DNA of 6,888 bases from Oscillospiraceae bacterium. GTDB taxonomy: Bacteria > Bacillota > Clostridia > Oscillospirales > Oscillospiraceae. The notes under the pieces were generated by a model, which worked only from the letters and a program-made list of their open reading frames with translations, did not search any database and was not told the origin of the DNA. The stretch is taken from contig JAFYIF010000265.1 in assembly GCA_017538775.1 (NCBI GenBank), positions 1 through 6,888 of the forward strand, written 5' to 3'. Position numbers and translations under genes: made by a program. Below, one piece after another: positions 1 through 5,870 of this stretch (the first letter of the stretch is position 1; every line of letters starts with the position of its first letter).

Positions 1-534
1 GCCCTCAGCGTGGACGTGACCGTGGCCATGAGCGACGAGTTCGCGCCCTTCGTGCGTCCCAACCAGTACGTCAACTACAACACCGACAGCGCGGTGGTGA
101 AGAAGGCCGCCGAGATCTGCGCCGGCGTCACCGAGAACCTGCAGAAGGTGGACAAGGTCTACACCTGGGTCATCAACAAGATCAGCTATGACTACGACAA
201 GGCTGCCACCGTGCAGAGCGGCTATGTTCCCAACGTGGACGAGATCCTCTCCTCCCGGAAGGGCATCTGCTTTGACTACGCCGCGCTGATGAGCGCCATG
301 CTGCGCTCCCAGGGCGTCCCCGTGAAGCTGGTCGTGGGCTACACCGGCGATGTCTACCACGCCTGGATCTCCGTCTACAGCGAGAAGGAAGGCTGGGTCG
401 AGGGCAAGATCTACTTCAACGGCAAGGAGTGGAAGCTGATGGATCCCACCTTCGCCTCCGGCGGCAAGGGCAGCAGCGAGGTGCAGAACTACATCGGCAA
501 CGGCGCCAACTACACATCCAAGTATCTTTACTGA
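1..534 (+). CDS. Transglutaminase-like (papain-fold) domain protein, 3' part only
   Basis: The reading frame is open from base 1, so the gene starts upstream of the window and the GTG at 10 is most likely an internal Val. About 177 residues are visible. They carry the transglutaminase-core triad: Cys in GICFDYA (codon 268-270), His in VYHAWISV (codon 358-360) and Asp in LMDPTFA (codon 442-444), in the usual order and spacing. The conserved helix after the Cys (ALMSAMLRSQGVP) is also present. Bacterial members act as proteases, peptidoglycan- or protein-modifying enzymes, often secreted. The substrate cannot be told here, and any signal peptide or other domain lies outside. The protein is rich in Tyr, Asn and Lys, with strong use of AAG, AAC and TAC codons, unlike the Ala/Arg/Gly-rich pilus genes that follow. 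The stop lies 15 nt before the pilC start, so read-through into the pilus operon is possible. Confidence 0.88.
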   Translation, partial: ALSVDVTVAMSDEFAPFVRPNQYVNYNTDSAVVKKAAEICAGVTENLQKVDKVYTWVINKISYDYDKAATVQSGYVPNVDEILSSRKGICFDYAALMSAMLRSQGVPVKLVVGYTGDVYHAWISVYSEKEGWVEGKIYFNGKEWKLMDPTFASGGKGSSEVQNYIGNGANYTSKYLY

Positions 535-536
535 TC

Positions 537-541
537 GGAGG
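537..541 (+). promoter_or_regulatory. Shine-Dalgarno site that fixes the TTG start of pilC
   Basis: GGAGG lies 8 nt before TTG at 550. No ATG or GTG occurs in frame between the preceding stop (532-534) and this TTG. The next in-frame ATG is about 57 codons inside the domain. The site therefore supports a TTG start. It directly abuts the end of the transglutaminase gene, leaving almost no room for a separate promoter. Confidence 0.7.
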
Positions 542-549
542 AAACGGAC

Positions 550-1599
550 TTGAGCAGAGCGACCAGCGTTTCGGAGCAATATCTGCCGCTGTTCTGTCAT
601 GAGCTGCATCAGCTCTACCGCGCGGGCATCACCCCGGCGGAGGGCCTGCAGCTGCTGCGGGAGGAGGAGCGCGACCCGAAGGTCCTGTCCTGGCTGGAGG
701 GACTTTGCAGCGCTACGGAGATGGGAACGCCTCTGGGTCAGGCGCTGCGCGAGTCCGGCGTCTTCCCGGACTACTTCTCCGACATGATCGGCCTGGCGGA
801 GCAGACCGGGCGGATGGAAGATGTGCTGCTGGCGCTCCAGCGGCACTATGAACGGAAAAACCGGATGCGGTCCGATATCCGCAACGCCGCCACGGTGCCC
901 GCCGTGCTGCTGGTGGTCATGCTGGCTGTGGTCATTCTGCTGATCACCCAGGTGCTCCCGGTGTTCGACCGGGTGCTGGCCCAGCTGGGCGTGCGCATGG
1001 GCGGCGTGGCCGCCGGGATGATGGAACTGGGCGGCGCGATCTCCAAGGCGGGCGCCTGGATCGGCGCGGTCCTGGGCGTCATCGCCCTGGCCGTCCTGGT
1101 GGTGGCCCTGGTCCCCGGGCTGCGCAAGCGCTTCACGGCCGCCTTCACCCGCCGCTTCGGCGGGCGCGGCCTGCTGGGGCAGATGGCGGTCTCCCGCTTC
1201 GCCTCCTCCATGTCCATGGCCACGGCCAGCGGCATGAGCATGGACGAAGCGGTGGAGCTCTCCGCCCGGCTCTGCGCCGGGGCGAAGGAGATCGACGAGA
1301 AGACCGCCAAGTGCCGGGAACTGATCGAGTCCGGCAGCACCCCGGCGGACGCCCTCTCCGAGAGCGGGCTGTTCTCCGGGCGCGACAGCCGCCTGCTGAA
1401 GCTGGCGGAGCGCACCGGCAGCCTCAGCGAGACGCTGGAGCAGCTGGCCGCCCGGCAGGAGGAGGAGAGCCTGCGCCGCATCGACCGGCTGGTGGGCTCC
1501 ATCGAGCCGGGCATCGTGCTGGTGACCAGCGTGCTGGCGGGCGTCATCCTGCTGAGCGTCATGCTCCCGATGATGGGCCTGCTGTCCGGGATCGGTTGA
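550..1599 (+). CDS. pilC: Type IV pilus / type II secretion inner-membrane platform protein (PilC/GspF family)
   Basis: This is the polytopic membrane platform on which the extension and retraction ATPases act during pilus assembly. The 349 residues contain two T2SSF repeats, about 12-138 and 213-337. Repeat 1 has LYRAGITPAEGL and the hallmark AEQTGRMEDVL (83-93). Repeat 2 has VSRFASSMSMATASGMSMDEAV-type sequence (about 214-235) and the matching AERTGSLSETL (286-296). Three membrane segments are visible, at about 115-138, 169-190 and 320-345. Typical PilC/GspF proteins have roughly 400 residues and a cytosolic N-terminal extension of several dozen residues. Here repeat 1 begins almost at the start codon, so that extension is missing. 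The TTG start is supported by GGAGG at 537-541. It is the first gene of the pilus block and is followed after 3 nt by the next gene. Family is sure; the choice between PilC and GspF rests on the downstream pilT. Confidence 0.93.
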   Translation: MSRATSVSEQYLPLFCHELHQLYRAGITPAEGLQLLREEERDPKVLSWLEGLCSATEMGTPLGQALRESGVFPDYFSDMIGLAEQTGRMEDVLLALQRHYERKNRMRSDIRNAATVPAVLLVVMLAVVILLITQVLPVFDRVLAQLGVRMGGVAAGMMELGGAISKAGAWIGAVLGVIALAVLVVALVPGLRKRFTAAFTRRFGGRGLLGQMAVSRFASSMSMATASGMSMDEAVELSARLCAGAKEIDEKTAKCRELIESGSTPADALSESGLFSGRDSRLLKLAERTGSLSETLEQLAARQEEESLRRIDRLVGSIEPGIVLVTSVLAGVILLSVMLPMMGLLSGIG

Positions 1600-1602
1600 G
1601 TC

Positions 1603-1923
1603 ATGAAGCGGGAAAAGCGTTGGAGCGGCGTGCTGTCCGCCGTGTTGGGCGTGGCGCTGTTCGCCGGCGTGGCGATCTGGATGCTGTCCGGCGTCCGGGC
1701 CGCGTCGGAGGCCAGCGAGCAGGAGGGCTTTCGCCAGGCGGAGCTGAGCGTCCGTCAGGCCGCCGTCAGCATCTATGCGCTGGAGGGCGCCTATCCGGAG
1801 AGCTATGAGGCCCTGCGGCAGCGCAGCGGCATCGCCATTGACGAGGAGAAATACGCCGTGGTGTACGAAATTTTTGCATCCAATATCATGCCGGAGATCA
1901 CCGTGGTCCGGCGCAATCCATGA
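1603..1923 (+). CDS. Small single-pass membrane protein, pilin-like, of the pilus operon
   Basis: The 106-residue protein has a basic N-terminus (MKREKR), one membrane segment at about 9-29, and an extracytoplasmic part. The stretch AVSIYALEGAYPESYEAL (54-71) resembles the helix-then-YP pattern of pilin and pseudopilin bodies, as in GspG-like proteins where a Tyr helix is followed by a Tyr-Pro turn. There is no prepilin peptidase site: no Gly followed by a hydrophobic run with Glu at +5. It may therefore stay as an uncleaved membrane anchor. It starts 3 nt after the pilC stop with only a weak ribosome site, and its end overlaps the next start by 4 nt (ATGA, 1920-1923), which suggests coupled translation. 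A role in pilus assembly is inferred from position and shape. I do not recognise a named family. Confidence 0.78.
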   Translation: MKREKRWSGVLSAVLGVALFAGVAIWMLSGVRAASEASEQEGFRQAELSVRQAAVSIYALEGAYPESYEALRQRSGIAIDEEKYAVVYEIFASNIMPEITVVRRNP

Positions 1924-2390
1924 AGCGCCGGAGCGGTGCGGGGGCGGCTGCCACGCTGGTGGCGGCCTGCCTCTTCGGCGCGGCGCTGCTGCTGAGTCTG
2001 CTGTCCTCCGTGGCGGTCTACCGCCAGGTGCAGGAGCGCACGGACCGCAGCGGCGACCGCCGCCTGGGACTCAGCTATATCACGGCCAAGCTCCACTCCT
2101 ATGACGCGGAGGGCACGGTCCGCGCCGGGGACTTCTTCGGCCTGGACGCGGTCTACCTGTCCGAGCAGGAGGGCGGCGTGTCCTACGAGACCGTCCTCTA
2201 CGTCTACGACGGCTGGCTGCGGGAGCTGTTCTTTGAAAAGGGCTACGAGCTGGAGCCCCAGGACGGGGAGCGCATCACCGAGGCCGAGAGCCTCCGCGTG
2301 CGCGCAGTGGGCCGTCTGCTGGAGCTGGACTATGTGGACGGCAACGGCGAGAGCGGCAGGGCAAATGTCTATGTAAGGAGCGGTGACTGA
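1920..2390 (+). CDS. DUF4860-like single-pass membrane protein of the pilus operon
   Basis: The 156 residues comprise a short basic start (MKRR), a membrane segment at about 11-33, an amphipathic stretch (YRQVQERTDR, 34-43) and an extracytoplasmic domain of beta-strand character. LSYITAKLHSYD (51-62) and LYVYDGWLRELFFEKG (93-108) match what I recall of the DUF4860 family, small proteins found in Firmicutes pilus clusters. No database search was possible, so treat this as a recognition from memory. The helix followed by LSYI..KL resembles the layout of minor pseudopilin GspJ, but there is no prepilin cleavage site or Glu at +5. The start overlaps the previous gene by 4 nt and has no clear ribosome site of its own, so translation is probably coupled. 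The precise role is unknown. Confidence 0.82.
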   Translation: MKRRSGAGAAATLVAACLFGAALLLSLLSSVAVYRQVQERTDRSGDRRLGLSYITAKLHSYDAEGTVRAGDFFGLDAVYLSEQEGGVSYETVLYVYDGWLRELFFEKGYELEPQDGERITEAESLRVRAVGRLLELDYVDGNGESGRANVYVRSGD

Positions 2391-2392
2391 GG

Positions 2393-2788
2393 ATGGAGGA
2401 GCGGGTTCGACCCACAAAATCCGGCCTGTTTGCGATCGAGCTGCTGATCGCCGTGGGCGTGTTCGTGTTCTGCGCGGTGGTCTGTCTGGGCGTCTTCGCC
2501 CGGGCGGAGCTGGAGAGCCGGGACAGCGCCGAGCTGGAACTGGCGATGAACGCGGCGCGCAACGCGGCGGAGTGCTTCAAGGCCGCCGGCGGCGACGTGG
2601 CCGAGGCCGCGGACCTCTGCGGCGGCGCCGTCCAGGACGGCGCGCTGGAGTGGGAAGTGGCGGACGGGCTGCTGCTGCGCCTGGTCCCCAGCGCCGCTGA
2701 GGGCTACGCCACGGGCGAGCTGTCCGTGGCCCGGGGCGAGACGGAGCTGCTGCGCTGGACCGTGGCGGCACTGGAGGTGCAGCCATGA
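2393..2788 (+). CDS. Type IV prepilin-like protein (minor pilin candidate)
   Basis: The 131 residues start with a short charged leader (R4, R6, K9), then SG|LFAIELLIAVGVFVF. Cleavage after Gly11 would put Leu at +1 and Glu16 at the conserved +5 position, followed by a membrane helix at about 12-34. This is the class III prepilin signal with Leu-Phe-Ala in place of the common Phe-Thr-Leu. The mature protein is about 120 residues, short for a major pilin and close to GspI-type minor pseudopilins. The remainder is a helix rich in Ala and Glu followed by a small strand-rich part (LEWEVADGLLLRLV, 86-99). Two Cys (61, 75) in the exported part could form a disulfide. It starts 2 nt after the previous stop; AAGGAG at 2375-2380 is a plausible, slightly distant ribosome site. 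It is the only protein of the block with a clear cleavage site. Confidence 0.85.
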   Translation: MEERVRPTKSGLFAIELLIAVGVFVFCAVVCLGVFARAELESRDSAELELAMNAARNAAECFKAAGGDVAEAADLCGGAVQDGALEWEVADGLLLRLVPSAAEGYATGELSVARGETELLRWTVAALEVQP

Positions 2789-3156
2789 AGCGCGGGGGAC
2801 AGATCAGCGGCGTGGTCTCTCTGGTCACGTTTTTCTGCGCCCTCTGTCTGGCGGTCTTCGCGGTGCTGACTTTGTCCACGGCGAACCGGGAGCACAGCCT
2901 GACCCGGCTGGCGGAGGAGCGGGCGGCGGCTTACTATCAGGCCGACCGTCAGGCGGTGGAGGCGGTGGCCGCCATGGCCGACACGCCGCTGGCCGAGGGC
3001 GAGGAGTCCGGCCTGGCTTTCCCCGTGGGGGACGACCTCCTGCTGGAGGTGGTGCTGCGGGGCGAGGGCGGCCAAAACCGCGTCGTGCGCTGGCAGACCG
3101 TCTTCCGGGGCGACTGGAAGCCGGATGAGACCATCAAAGTATGGGACGGGGAATGA
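2785..3156 (+). CDS. Single-pass membrane protein, GspK/PilX-like minor pilin candidate
   Basis: The 123 residues begin MKRGGQISGVVSLVTFF. A hydrophobic segment spans about 9-31, then a charged helix contains ERAAAYYQADRQAVEAV (45-61). The pattern of Gly, hydrophobic run, polar residues and then an A.YY.A...A helix resembles the N-terminus of PilX and GspK proteins. GspK-type proteins lack the Glu at +5, as here; Gly9 is a possible but weak cleavage point. The second half is strand-rich (DDLLLEVVL, RVVRWQTVF). GGAGG at 2773-2777 sits 7 nt before the ATG, and the start overlaps the previous gene by 4 nt. The gene ends 1 nt before pilT. The family match is by pattern only; the pilus role follows from position. 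Confidence 0.8.
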   Translation: MKRGGQISGVVSLVTFFCALCLAVFAVLTLSTANREHSLTRLAEERAAAYYQADRQAVEAVAAMADTPLAEGEESGLAFPVGDDLLLEVVLRGEGGQNRVVRWQTVFRGDWKPDETIKVWDGE

Positions 3157-3157
3157 T

Positions 3158-4216
3158 ATGGCACACATTTTGACTTATCTCGAACAGGCGGTCAAGGAAA
3201 ACGCCGCCGACCTCTTTCTGATCGCCGGCAAGGAGATCAGCATCAAAGGCACCGGCGGGATGCGGGCCCTGACGGAAGGACGCCTCAGCACGGAGGACTC
3301 CGAGCGCCTGGTGCGGGAGATCTATGAGCTGGCAAAGCGCGAGCTGCCGGAGCGCCTGAGCCGCTGGGACGACGACTTCGCCCTCTCCGTGGCGAATCTG
3401 GCGCGCTTTCGCATCAACGTGTTCCAGCAGCGCGGCTCCCTGGCCTCGGTCATCCGCGTGGTCCACTTCGGCATCCCCGACTGGCAGAAGATGGGCCTGA
3501 CGCCGGAGATTTTGAAGATCTCCGAAAAGACCCGCGGCCTGGTCCTGGTGACCGGCCCGGCGGGCAGCGGCAAGAGCACCACCCTGGCCTGCGTGGTGGA
3601 CGCCATCAACCGCAACCGCTGCGCCCACATCATCACCATCGAGGACCCCATCGAGTATCTGCACCGCAACCAGAAGAGCATCGTCAGCCAGCGGGAGCTG
3701 AACATGGACACCGGCAGCTACGTCACGGCCCTGCGCGCCAGTCTGCGCCAGGCCCCGGACGTGATCCTGGTGGGCGAGATGCGCGACCCGGACACCATCC
3801 AGATCGCCATGACCGCCGCCGAGACCGGCCATCTGGTCATCTCCACCCTGCACACCGTGGGCGCGGTGAACACCATCGACCGCATCATCGACGTGTTTCC
3901 CCCGGCCCAGCAGACGCAGATCCGGGTCCAGCTCTCCCAGGAGCTGAAAACCGTGGTGTCCCAGCAGCTTTTGCCCACCGTGGACGGCGTGCGGGCCCCG
4001 GCCTTTGAGATCATGCACCTGAACAACGCGGTGCGGGCCATGGTGCGCGACAGCCGCATCCACCAGATCGACTCCGTCATCCAGACCAGCTCCGCCGAGG
4101 GCATGATCGGCATGGACGAGTCCATCCTCCGGCTGTACAAGGCCAAGCGCATCACCCGTGAGACGGCGCTGCACTTTGCGATGAATCCGGACACGCTGCA
4201 GCGGAAGCTGATTTGA
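3158..4216 (+). CDS. pilT: Type IV pilus retraction ATPase PilT
   Basis: This cytoplasmic hexameric ATPase depolymerises pili and drives retraction and twitching. The 352 residues contain the PilT set of motifs: Walker A GPAGSGKST (133-141), Asp box IITIEDPIEY (158-167), Walker B DVILVGEMRD (201-210) and His box GHLVISTLHT (224-233). These are followed by NTIDRIIDVFP (238-248) and the C-terminal AVRAMVRDSRIHQID (291-305), equivalent to the AIRNLIRE region of PilT. The Met in VGEMRD, the length, and the lack of a long N-terminal domain or zinc-binding Cys set separate it from PilB/GspE. I chose ATG 3158, because MAHILTYLEQAVKENAADLFL matches the usual PilT start and follows the previous stop by 1 nt. 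An in-frame ATG at 3125 would add 11 residues inside the previous gene. It is the last gene of the block; a hairpin follows at 4235. Confidence 0.96.
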   Translation: MAHILTYLEQAVKENAADLFLIAGKEISIKGTGGMRALTEGRLSTEDSERLVREIYELAKRELPERLSRWDDDFALSVANLARFRINVFQQRGSLASVIRVVHFGIPDWQKMGLTPEILKISEKTRGLVLVTGPAGSGKSTTLACVVDAINRNRCAHIITIEDPIEYLHRNQKSIVSQRELNMDTGSYVTALRASLRQAPDVILVGEMRDPDTIQIAMTAAETGHLVISTLHTVGAVNTIDRIIDVFPPAQQTQIRVQLSQELKTVVSQQLLPTVDGVRAPAFEIMHLNNAVRAMVRDSRIHQIDSVIQTSSAEGMIGMDESILRLYKAKRITRETALHFAMNPDTLQRKLI

Positions 4217-4234
4217 ACAAAAAAGGGAACGATC

Positions 4235-4265
4235 GACCCCTCCCCGCTATGCGCCGGGAGGGGTC
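4235..4265 (+). terminator. GC-rich hairpin after pilT, probable (weak) transcription terminator
   Basis: A perfect 10-bp stem pairs GACCCCTCCC (4235-4244) with GGGAGGGGTC (4256-4265). A further CGC/GCG pairing and a TAT loop lie inside, with a two-base bulge. Flanking GGAA (4226-4229) and TTCC (4266-4269) could add four pairs across a bulge. On the + strand the stem is followed only by TCTTCC, not a T run. On the other strand a run of six T (4219-4224) lies 10 nt beyond the stem. It is placed as expected for the end of the pilus operon, but may be leaky and let some transcription reach the Nudix gene. Confidence 0.5.
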
Positions 4266-4300
4266 TTCCATCGTATGCGCCAAAGAGGGAGGCAAGGGAT

Positions 4301-4771
4301 ATGCTGAATACCACGCTCTGCTACATCGAGCAGGGGGACGCCTGGCTGCTGCTGCACCGGGTGAAGAAGGAGGGGGACCTGAACCGGGACAAGTGGATCG
4401 GCCCCGGCGGGAAGCTGGAGGAGGACGAGAGCCCGGAGGAGGGGATGCTGCGGGAGGTGCTGGAGGAGACCGGCCTTAGGCTGACGCGCTGGCGCTACCG
4501 GGGCCTGGTCACCTTCGTCAGCGACAAGTGGGAAGGGGAGTACATGCACCTGTTCACCGCCGACGCCTTCACCGGGACCCTCTCCGACTGCGACGAGGGG
4601 ACCCTGGAGTGGGTGCCCAAGGCGGACTTCGTCCGGCTTCCCCAGTGGGAGGGGGATCGGATCTTCCTGCGGCTGCTGGAAGCGGGCGCGCCCTTTTTCT
4701 CCCTCAAGCTGTGCTATGAAGGGGAGCGGCTGGTCCGCGCCGTCCTGAACGGGGAGGACCTCAGGCCATGA
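4301..4771 (+). CDS. Nudix hydrolase, 8-oxo-dGTP diphosphatase (MutT/MTH1-like)
   Basis: The 156 residues carry a complete Nudix box, G37-x5-E43-x7-REVLEETGL (51-59), which binds the divalent metal and catalyses hydrolysis of a nucleoside diphosphate linkage. The surrounding sequence fits the Firmicutes group annotated as 8-oxo-dGTP diphosphatase: LLLHRVKKEGDLNRDKWIG before the box, then GLVTFVSDKWEGEYMHLF and QWEGDRIF after it. Such enzymes remove oxidised nucleotides from the pool; substrate choice here is inferred from family likeness and other purine nucleotides are possible. AGGGAGG at 4286-4292 lies 8 nt before the ATG. I see no convincing promoter in the 35 bases between the hairpin and the start. 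The last four bases overlap the start of trmO (ATGA), so the two genes form one transcription unit. Codon GC content is similar to the neighbours. Confidence 0.93.
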   Translation: MLNTTLCYIEQGDAWLLLHRVKKEGDLNRDKWIGPGGKLEEDESPEEGMLREVLEETGLRLTRWRYRGLVTFVSDKWEGEYMHLFTADAFTGTLSDCDEGTLEWVPKADFVRLPQWEGDRIFLRLLEAGAPFFSLKLCYEGERLVRAVLNGEDLRP

Positions 4772-5463
4772 GCGGGGGCCGGGAGCTGCGCTACATCGCC
4801 CGCATCCGCAGCGACTTTTCCAGCAAGTTCGGCGTCCCCCGCCAAAGCGGGCTGGTGGAGGCGCTGAGGGCGGAAGTGGTCTTCGAGCCGGAGTACCGGG
4901 ACCCGGAGGCCCTGCGGGGCATCGAGGGCTTTTCCCATCTCTGGCTGATCTGGGAGTTCTCCCAGGCCGTGCGGGACACCTGGTCCCCCACGGTGCGCCC
5001 GCCCCGGCTGGGGGGCAACCGGCGCATGGGGGTCTTTGCCACACGCTCCCCCTTCCGGCCCAACCCCCTGGGCCTGAGCTGCGTGCGTCTGCTGGGGCGC
5101 ACGGAGGCCGGGGGGCTGCTGGTGGCCGGGGCGGACCTGGTGGACGGGACGCCGATCTTCGACATCAAGCCCTATGTACCCTACGCCGACGCCCACCCGG
5201 AGGCCCTGGGGGGCTTCGCGCCCGAGGCCCCGGAGAAGCTGGCGGTGGACTGTCCCGCCGCGCTGCTGGAGCGGCTGCCGGAAGAGAAACGGGCGGGGCT
5301 CCTGGGCGTGCTGGCCCAGGACCCCCGTCCCGGCTATCAGAGAGACCCGGAGCGGGTCTACGGCTTCCCCTTCGCCGGTTTCCAGGTCCGCTTCACCGTG
5401 GCTGACCGGCAGTTGCGGGTGGTGGAACTCCAGGCCCTCAGCTCCGACGGGAGCCGGAACTGA
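4768..5463 (+). CDS. trmO: tRNA (N6-threonylcarbamoyladenosine-37-N6)-methyltransferase TrmO (TsaA/YaeB family)
   Basis: TrmO uses S-adenosylmethionine to methylate t6A at position 37 of ACY-decoding tRNA-Thr, giving m6t6A and aiding decoding. The 231 residues match the usual length of about 235. The SAM-binding beta-barrel domain has KFGVPRQSGL (20-29), GIEGFSHLWLIWEF (51-64), RMGVFATRSPFRPNPLGLS (86-104) and DGTPIFDIKPYVPYAD (126-141). The C-terminal domain has LAQDPRPGYQRDPERVYGF (182-200). All these are family signatures. GGAGG at 4753-4757 is 10 nt before the ATG. The gene overlaps the Nudix gene by 4 nt and ends 26 bp inside the convergent CBS-domain gene. No frameshift or missing motif is seen. 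Confidence 0.95.
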   Translation: MSGGRELRYIARIRSDFSSKFGVPRQSGLVEALRAEVVFEPEYRDPEALRGIEGFSHLWLIWEFSQAVRDTWSPTVRPPRLGGNRRMGVFATRSPFRPNPLGLSCVRLLGRTEAGGLLVAGADLVDGTPIFDIKPYVPYADAHPEALGGFAPEAPEKLAVDCPAALLERLPEEKRAGLLGVLAQDPRPGYQRDPERVYGFPFAGFQVRFTVADRQLRVVELQALSSDGSRN

Positions 5464-5480
5464 TGTCGCTGAGGGCGCTG
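5431..5480. repeat. Palindrome spanning both convergent stop codons of trmO and the CBS gene
   Basis: GCCCTCAGC (5434-5442) pairs perfectly with GCTGAGGGC (5468-5476). Three more pairs, CAG 5431-5433 with CTG 5478-5480, follow after a one-base bulge. The left arm contains the CBS stop codon (5438-5440), and the trmO stop (5461-5463) lies in the loop. A second, competing small hairpin is GCTCC (5441-5445) with GGAGC (5450-5454). Neither strand has a T run, so a bidirectional terminator is only a suggestion. Folding would affect the 3' ends of both mRNAs. Confidence 0.45.
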
Positions 5481-5866
5481 GCCGCCTCCATGTCGCAGTT
5501 GCCGTCCCGGGCCAGGTCGCAGAGGCTGAGGAAGCCCACCAGCCGCCCGGAGTTCAGGACCGGCAGCCGCCGCACCTGCTCCCGGCTCATCTGCTGCGCC
5601 GCCTGGCGCACGTCCTCCAGCGGTTCGGTGGTCAGCACTCCCCGGCTCATGATCTCCCCGACGGTGACGTGGGCGGGGTCCGCCCCGGCGGCCACGCAGC
5701 GCAGCACGATGTCCCGATCCGTGACGATGCCCCGCAGCCGCCGCTCCCCGTCGCAGACCGGCAGCGCCCCCACATTGCTGCTTTTCAGCAAGCGCGCCGC
5801 CGCCGTCACCGGTTCGCCCGGATGGATGCAGATCACCTGATTGCTCATCACATCGCTGACTTTCAT
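5438..5866 (-). CDS. Two-CBS-domain protein (Hrp1-like)
   Basis: The 142 residues consist almost entirely of two CBS repeats. The first spans about 1-60 and has KVSDVMSN, VGALPV and GIVTDRDIVLRCVAAG. The second spans about 67-125 and has VTVGEIMSRGVLT, RRLPVLNSGRLVGFLSLCDLA. Paired CBS domains form a Bateman module that binds adenosine nucleotides or related ligands and usually acts as a sensor. Stand-alone versions resemble Mycobacterium Hrp1, whose job is poorly known. No enzyme or transport domain is attached. I chose ATG 5866, because AGGGGAGG lies about 11 nt upstream and the product starts MKVSDVM, as usual for the family. An in-frame ATG at 5902 would add 12 residues and would place that ribosome site inside the coding region. 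The 3' end overlaps trmO by 26 bp on the other strand. Upstream is a hairpin that includes the ribosome site. Confidence 0.9.
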   Translation of the reverse strand: MKVSDVMSNQVICIHPGEPVTAAARLLKSSNVGALPVCDGERRLRGIVTDRDIVLRCVAAGADPAHVTVGEIMSRGVLTTEPLEDVRQAAQQMSREQVRRLPVLNSGRLVGFLSLCDLARDGNCDMEAASALSDISSGSRRS

Positions 5867-5870
5867 CAGT

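Noticed and set aside
846..1604. 252-codon minus-strand frame opposite pilC
   Set aside because: The Ser/Arg/Thr/Pro-rich product has no motif and lies opposite a clear T2SSF protein; it is a GC-driven shadow.
3125..3157. Upstream ATG giving PilT 11 more residues
   Set aside because: It lies within the preceding gene and adds a sequence not seen at PilT starts. ATG 3158 directly follows the previous stop and gives the normal family N-terminus.
3134..4174. 346-codon open frame on the minus strand opposite pilT
   Set aside because: It is exactly antisense to a gene with all PilT motifs. Its product is a low-complexity His/Gly/Asp/Val-rich string typical of the mirror of GC-rich codons, with no domain.
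3158..4216. Assignment as PilB/GspE extension ATPase
   Set aside because: The protein is too short, lacks the N-terminal MshEN-type domain and zinc Cys cluster, and has VGEMRD and the C-terminal retraction motif region of PilT.
4247..5044. 265-codon minus-strand frame opposite the Nudix and trmO genes
   Set aside because: Pro/Gly/Arg/Gln-rich shadow of two well-supported genes, crossing their junction and the hairpin.
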